This document shows, one piece after another, positions 60,200-64,000 of a stretch of DNA of 64,000 nucleotides; position 1 is the first letter of the stretch, and every line of letters starts with the position of its first letter. Position numbers and translations under genes: made by a program. Origin of the DNA: Litoreibacter halocynthiae (GTDB lineage: Bacteria; Pseudomonadota; Alphaproteobacteria; Rhodobacterales; Rhodobacteraceae). Under the pieces are notes generated by a model. It was given only the letters and a program-made list of their open reading frames with translations. It searched no databases and was not told where the DNA came from. The stretch is taken from positions 620,001 through 684,000 of the forward strand of contig NZ_SOBH01000001.1 in NCBI RefSeq assembly GCF_004365635.1. Direction: 5' to 3'.

Positions 60200-61312
60200 A
60201 TGAGTTCTGGTGTAGCAGTTGATCTTGAGAACATCACGATCAGGTTCGGCGACTTTACAGCCGTAAAAGATGCAAATGTGAATATCAACGGCGGCGATTT
60301 CTTCTCGTTCCTTGGGCCATCGGGCTGTGGGAAAACGACGATTTTGCGTGCTGTCTCGGGCTTTCTTGAGCCAAGTGAAGGCCGCGTGTTGATCGGTGGC
60401 AACGACATGGCGGGTATCGGTCCGAACAAGCGTCCGACGGCGTTGATCTTCCAGAACCTCGCGCTTTTCCCGTTGATGAAGGTTTGGGAGAACATTTCCT
60501 TCTCGATGGAGGTCGCGGGCGCCAGTGCTGCCGAGCGCCGCAAACGCGCCGACGAGCTGCTCGACATGATCGCCTTGGGCGGGCAGGGCGACAAGCTGCC
60601 AAGCGAGCTGTCCGGCGGCCAAAAGCAACGCGTTGCCATCGCGCGGGCGCTGTGTGCGAACCCTGATGTGCTGCTCTTGGACGAGCCGCTTTCGGCGCTT
60701 GATTTGAAGCTGCGCCAACACATGCGCACTGAATTGCGTGAAATCCAGCAGCGGGTCGGGATCACTTTTATCTACATCACCCACGATCAGGGCGAGGCCT
60801 TGACCATGTCCGACAACGTGGCCGTCATGAAGGCGGGTGTGATTGACCAAATCGACACAGGTCACAACATTTACGACGATCCCGCGACCCCGTTTGTGGC
60901 TTCTTTTGTCGGTGAAAACAATGTCTTCCGTGGTAAGGTTAAATCTATCAGCGGCAATGAGGCGGTGATCACCACGAACCGATCCGGCGATCTTCTGTCA
61001 CGGATTACGCCTGCGCAAGTTGGCAAACTGGCCGTGGGTGACGACGCGATGATGTTCATCCGCCCCGAGGCGCTTGAGCTTGCGCCACGCGACGCGGACA
61101 GCAAAACCACGATTTCAGCCAATGTGATCAACGAAGAGTTCGAGGGCAATTCGTTCAGCGTCTTCCTCCAAGGCGATGGCGGCAAGCAGATCAAGATGTC
61201 AGTTCCCAATCTGGGGCAGGATCGCATCTCGGTGCGGGGCGAGAACCTGTCGCTGCGCTACGACGCGTCGAATGCCGTCACGATGCCCGCGGGCGAACTG
61301 GCGTCGGAGTAG
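60200..61312 (+). CDS. PotA-like ABC transporter ATP-binding protein
   Basis: 370 residues. Walker A GPSGCGKTT near residues 40-48, Q-loop FQNLALFPLM near 85-94, signature LSGGQKQRVAIARAL near 138-152, Walker B VLLLDEPLSALDLK near 158-171, switch His in ITHDQGEA. C-terminal TOBE domain about 280-360. It drives the polyamine-type importer. Start ATG 60200 has GGGGAATGACTAC; an open frame upstream from a GTG crosses the hairpin and is not conserved. Confidence 0.92.
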   Translation: MSSGVAVDLENITIRFGDFTAVKDANVNINGGDFFSFLGPSGCGKTTILRAVSGFLEPSEGRVLIGGNDMAGIGPNKRPTALIFQNLALFPLMKVWENISFSMEVAGASAAERRKRADELLDMIALGGQGDKLPSELSGGQKQRVAIARALCANPDVLLLDEPLSALDLKLRQHMRTELREIQQRVGITFIYITHDQGEALTMSDNVAVMKAGVIDQIDTGHNIYDDPATPFVASFVGENNVFRGKVKSISGNEAVITTNRSGDLLSRITPAQVGKLAVGDDAMMFIRPEALELAPRDADSKTTISANVINEEFEGNSFSVFLQGDGGKQIKMSVPNLGQDRISVRGENLSLRYDASNAVTMPAGELASE

Positions 61313-61318
61313 ACGTCG

Positions 61319-62248
61319 ATGAAAAAGAAAATGATCTTCTCCGACTTCTTCAAAAACAACGGCGTTGTTATGGGCTGCCTGCTGATCGGGCTGGTGTCCT
61401 TCTGGCTGATCTTCCTGATCATCCTGCCGCAGTTGTCGATGCTGGATTACTCCTTCCGCTTCAACCTGCCACCTGCCGAGGTGGGCGGCCCGAAAGATGT
61501 CTACACCCTGAGCAATTATGAGCATTTGATCTACGGTTCGGATACGACGCATCAGACCTACAACACCGTCGACCTTAAAGTGTTCGTGCGCACGATTATT
61601 GCGGCGATGCTGGTCACCATCTTCAACATCTTCCTGTGCTACCCGCTGGCGTATTTCCTTGGGCAATCCAAAGGCTCCGGCTTTGTGCGGCTGCTGGTTG
61701 TTCTGCTGATCATCCCGTACTGGATCAACGAAATTCTGAGGGCCTTCGCGCTTAGAATTATCTTTGGAGACAGTGGCTTGCTGAACGAAGCTCTCATGTT
61801 CCTGCACCTGACCAGCGAGCCGATTGACTTCATCCGGCAAGACATCGCCCTCTATGCGGGGCTTGGATATGCCTACATCCTGCTGATGCTGTTCCCGATG
61901 TATAACGTCATCGAAAGCCTTGATCGCAACCAGATCGAGGCGGCGCGTGACATGGGGGCCAGCTGGATGCGCATCCACCGCCGCATTGTCATCCCCCACG
62001 CAAAACCCGGTATCGTGTCCGGCGCGACCATGGTGTTCATGCTGTCGGCGGGCGCGTTGGCCGCACCGCAAATCTTGGGTGGGCCAAGCAGTCTTTGGTT
62101 TACGCAGCTGGTCTATCAGTGGTTCAACGACTCGCTGAACTGGCAGCAGGGCGCGGCTTACGCGATTGTCTTGTTGGCCTCGACGATCATCATCGTTTTG
62201 ACGGTGATGAAGATCTTTAAGGTCAACATGGGGGACATCGGCAAATGA
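61319..62248 (+). CDS. PotB-like ABC transporter permease
   Basis: 309 residues with about six membrane segments, the first near residues 17-40. The EAA loop lies near QIEAARDMGASWMRIHRRIVIP (about 204-225). PotB/PotH branch, 6 bases after the ATPase gene. It overlaps the next permease gene by four bases (ATGA at 62245-62248). Forms the channel with the PotC-like protein. Confidence 0.91.
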   Translation: MKKKMIFSDFFKNNGVVMGCLLIGLVSFWLIFLIILPQLSMLDYSFRFNLPPAEVGGPKDVYTLSNYEHLIYGSDTTHQTYNTVDLKVFVRTIIAAMLVTIFNIFLCYPLAYFLGQSKGSGFVRLLVVLLIIPYWINEILRAFALRIIFGDSGLLNEALMFLHLTSEPIDFIRQDIALYAGLGYAYILLMLFPMYNVIESLDRNQIEAARDMGASWMRIHRRIVIPHAKPGIVSGATMVFMLSAGALAAPQILGGPSSLWFTQLVYQWFNDSLNWQQGAAYAIVLLASTIIIVLTVMKIFKVNMGDIGK

Positions 62249-63507
62249 GTTCCGCCAACCTTATCCGCGTTGCCCTTGGTGCCTATCTTCTGATCTTCTT
62301 TAGCTACCTTCTGGGCCCGCTTGTGGTGATGAGCCTCACGGCGTTCAACTCCTCCAGCTTCCCGACCGTGTCGCCATGGGCCTGCTTCTCGTTTGAGTGG
62401 TTCGACGTCCTGTTCAACGACAAGCACATCCGCGACGGCATCTACTACAGCATCGTCATCGGCATCGGCACGGTCATCCTGTCGGTCTCTATGGGGCTGG
62501 CGGCGTCCATCGTGTTGACGCAAGTGTGGCCGAAACTTCGCTCGACCTATTACACCATGATCATCGCGCCGATTCTTATTCCCGGCGTGGTGCTGGGCAT
62601 CTCGACGCTGGTGTTCTGGGATCGGGCAGGGGCCTTACTTGGGGCAACGGACGGGTCGTTCCTGCACGGGCTGTTCCACAACGGGATATTCTTGACCATC
62701 CTTGGCCAGTCCTCCTTCATCGCGTCTTATGCGATGCTTGTGTTCGTCGCGCGCCTACAACGCTTTGACACCGGCTTGACCGAAGCGGCGTTGGACTTGG
62801 GCGCGACCCACACCCAAGCGTTTCGCAAAATACTGCTACCTTTCATGCGTCCGGCCATTGCGTCGGCCTCCGTGCTGGCGTTTCTCGCCTCGTTCGAGAA
62901 CTATAACACCACCACCTTCACCATCATCGACTACAAGACCCTGACCACCGTGCTGGCGCAAAAGGTGCGGTTGGGGATCAACCCGTCGATCTCGTCGCTG
63001 GCGTTCATCATCATTGTTCTGACGATCTTTGCCGCGTTGGCATTCGAGGCGGCAAACCGCAACAAAGAACGCAAACTGGCTGTCCAGCAAGGCAAAGTAT
63101 CAGCCAATAAATCTGGTGTGCTGCCCGGCTTCATGACAGGCAATCCTGCTGCGATCCTGCTTGTTCTGCTCGCCTTCGTGGTGATCGTCCTTGTTGGCAC
63201 CGCGCAGAAATATAGCCCTGAGGCATGCAAAGTTCAGGTGCGTGAAGCCAAGCAGATCGAAATCCAGCAGCGGATCAAAGAGCTTCGCGAAGCGCGTCGT
63301 ATCAAAGATGAGGCGAGGGCGGCCGAAGAAGCCGAGCAACCAGCGCAGGCTCCGGCAAACGCGCCGCAGAACAGCGGTGCATTTGGCAACGTGTTCGCGC
63401 CGGGCAATCTGTCCGAAGAGGAAGCTCCGAAGCCAGACCCTGCACCAAGCTCCGGAACGGGTGCGTTTGGCAATGTGTTCGATCCCAACAACCTGAACAG
63501 CGAATGA
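62245..63507 (+). CDS. PotC-like ABC transporter permease with an extra membrane helix and repeat tail
   Basis: 420 residues, far longer than the usual 260-280. The first ~275 are a normal PotC-like permease with the EAA loop near LTEAALDLGATHTQAFRKIL (about 177-196). An added membrane helix follows (about 310-326, ILLVLLAFVVIVLVG), then a charged helix rich in Glu, Arg and Lys (about 331-362) and a Pro/Ala-rich tail with two copies of GAFGNVF-x-P-x-NL at residues 378-389 and 406-417. The extension is not part of the transport core and may bind another protein. Last gene of the operon. Confidence 0.88.
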   Translation: MSSANLIRVALGAYLLIFFSYLLGPLVVMSLTAFNSSSFPTVSPWACFSFEWFDVLFNDKHIRDGIYYSIVIGIGTVILSVSMGLAASIVLTQVWPKLRSTYYTMIIAPILIPGVVLGISTLVFWDRAGALLGATDGSFLHGLFHNGIFLTILGQSSFIASYAMLVFVARLQRFDTGLTEAALDLGATHTQAFRKILLPFMRPAIASASVLAFLASFENYNTTTFTIIDYKTLTTVLAQKVRLGINPSISSLAFIIIVLTIFAALAFEAANRNKERKLAVQQGKVSANKSGVLPGFMTGNPAAILLVLLAFVVIVLVGTAQKYSPEACKVQVREAKQIEIQQRIKELREARRIKDEARAAEEAEQPAQAPANAPQNSGAFGNVFAPGNLSEEEAPKPDPAPSSGTGAFGNVFDPNNLNSE

Positions 63508-63512
63508 GCGGG

Positions 63513-63538
63513 TCGGGCTGCACTCAAGTGCGGCCCGA
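63513..63538. terminator. Terminator hairpin after the polyamine-type transporter operon
   Basis: Stem TCGGGCTGCACT (63513-63524) with AGTGCGGCCCGA (63527-63538), one wobble pair, small loop. It lies in the 41-base gap between the convergent permease and GntR-type genes and could serve both. No clear T run. Confidence 0.65.
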
Positions 63539-63548
63539 TCACACCGTA

Positions 63549-64000
63549 CTATAGCCGGTGCAATCCCAGATCACGGATAAGACCGGTCAGCAGAGAACGT
63601 GCTGCGTTGCGGTGCGCGCGGTGCAGGTCTCTTGCGCGCGCAGCATCGCCGATCTGGATCGCGTCTAGCACCGCGCGGTGGTCTTCGTTGGATTTAACCG
63701 GCAGCGGACGCAGCGGCAGCGTCATCATCCGCGCCCGTCGAACCTGGTCGGTATAGCGCGCCACGATTTCGATCACCCGCGCATTGCCGCCCAGCCGCAC
63801 CAATTCCGCGTGAAACCTGTCATCAGCCTCTGCCCAAGCCGTGCGGTCGTTATCCGTGAGCGCCGCGTCCATAGCATCAATGCAGTTTTGCGCGATCTGT
63901 AGGTCGTTAGCCGTATATCCACGCTCCGCTGCGCGGGCGGCGGCGAGGCTTTCCAGTTCGCATAGAACGTCATAAATATCGGCCATATCCTCGGCTGAGA
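63549..64000 (-). CDS. GntR-family regulator, C-terminal FCD domain (5' part outside window)
   Basis: About 150 residues are visible, running off the window edge. The helical FCD effector domain of the FadR/VanR group is clear: DIYDVLCELESLAAARAAERG, DDRFHAELVRLGGNARV (metal-site Asp and His) and NEDHRAVLDAIQIGDAARARDLHRAH. The DNA-binding helix-turn-helix must lie beyond 64000. It is convergent with the transporter operon and may regulate it or genes further on. The frame reads SAED before the internal Met at 63986, so that Met is not the start. Confidence 0.87.
   Translation of the reverse strand, partial: SAEDMADIYDVLCELESLAAARAAERGYTANDLQIAQNCIDAMDAALTDNDRTAWAEADDRFHAELVRLGGNARVIEIVARYTDQVRRARMMTLPLRPLPVKSNEDHRAVLDAIQIGDAARARDLHRAHRNAARSLLTGLIRDLGLHRL

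Noticed and set aside
1-64000. tRNA, rRNA, CRISPR array, insertion sequence, prophage or toxin-antitoxin genes
   Set aside because: Read for on both strands; no cloverleaf-like gaps, spaced repeat arrays, transposase or integrase frames were found.

Overview
The window looks like chromosomal DNA of a Rhodobacteraceae / Roseobacter-group alphaproteobacterium. The reasons are the moderately high GC content, GGAGG-type ribosome sites, many ABC uptake systems in tight operons, tamA-tamB, a form II cox operon, a tandem-duplicated ProW, FAD/GcvT-type N-methyl-amine dehydrogenases and DeoR/GlpR regulators. This is inference from gene content, since no rRNA, tRNA or other taxonomic marker is present. 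I found no rRNA, tRNA, CRISPR array, insertion sequence, phage gene or replication origin. No gap between genes exceeds 300 bases.

Layout. (1) 1-2665: the end of a polyamine-type ABC transporter operon, followed by a fused aconitase X (cis-3-hydroxyproline dehydratase type). (2) 2952-9420: tamA-tamB (outer-membrane assembly) and a solitary iolB. (3) 9437-32591: a large quinoprotein alcohol-oxidation locus. It holds a regulator-FIST-hybrid kinase operon and an ExaA/PedH-type PQQ alcohol dehydrogenase with the Asp-x-Asp signature of lanthanide enzymes. It also holds a cytochrome c, an SsuAB-like binding protein and ATPase, a Sel1-like protein, and a five-gene Ped/Lut-like ABC operon facing pedF and a MoxJ-like protein. 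The locus ends with coxG-S-L-M, a Tat-exported ApbE with a NosR-like flavinylated polyferredoxin, and an orphan SsuC-like permease. (4) 32865-58763: a catabolic and transport region that includes ugpBAEC, two copies of a kinase + FAD/GcvT dehydrogenase module and a glycine-betaine transporter (proXVW). It also includes an inositol-phosphatase-like enzyme, three DeoR regulators, a glutamine-synthetase-like/ALDH/Fe-ADH/N-formylglutamate-amidohydrolase operon, and a GlpA-like plus FAD/NAD oxidoreductase pair. (5) 58948-63507: a second polyamine-type ABC transporter with a Tat-exported binding protein, then the C-terminal part of a GntR/FCD regulator at the window edge.

How the genes may work together (inference). 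In region 3 alcohols would be oxidised in the periplasm by the quinoprotein, with electrons passing to the c-type cytochromes. The Ped/Lut-like ABC operon would supply or handle the metal cofactor, the form II Mo-hydroxylase would oxidise the aldehyde, and the NosR/ApbE pair would add a membrane flavin/Fe-S conduit. The motif TTGGTCG recurs in three of its promoter regions and may be the target of the LuxR-type regulator. Region 4 reads as scavenging of phospholipid head groups and methylated amines: glycerophosphodiesters through Ugp, betaine through ProXVW, N-methyl groups through the FAD/GcvT enzymes, an amino alcohol such as ethanolamine through a gamma-glutamylation route, and glycerol-3-phosphate through the GlpA-like pair. 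Each DeoR gene sits in a divergent promoter that carries its own helically phased half-site array.
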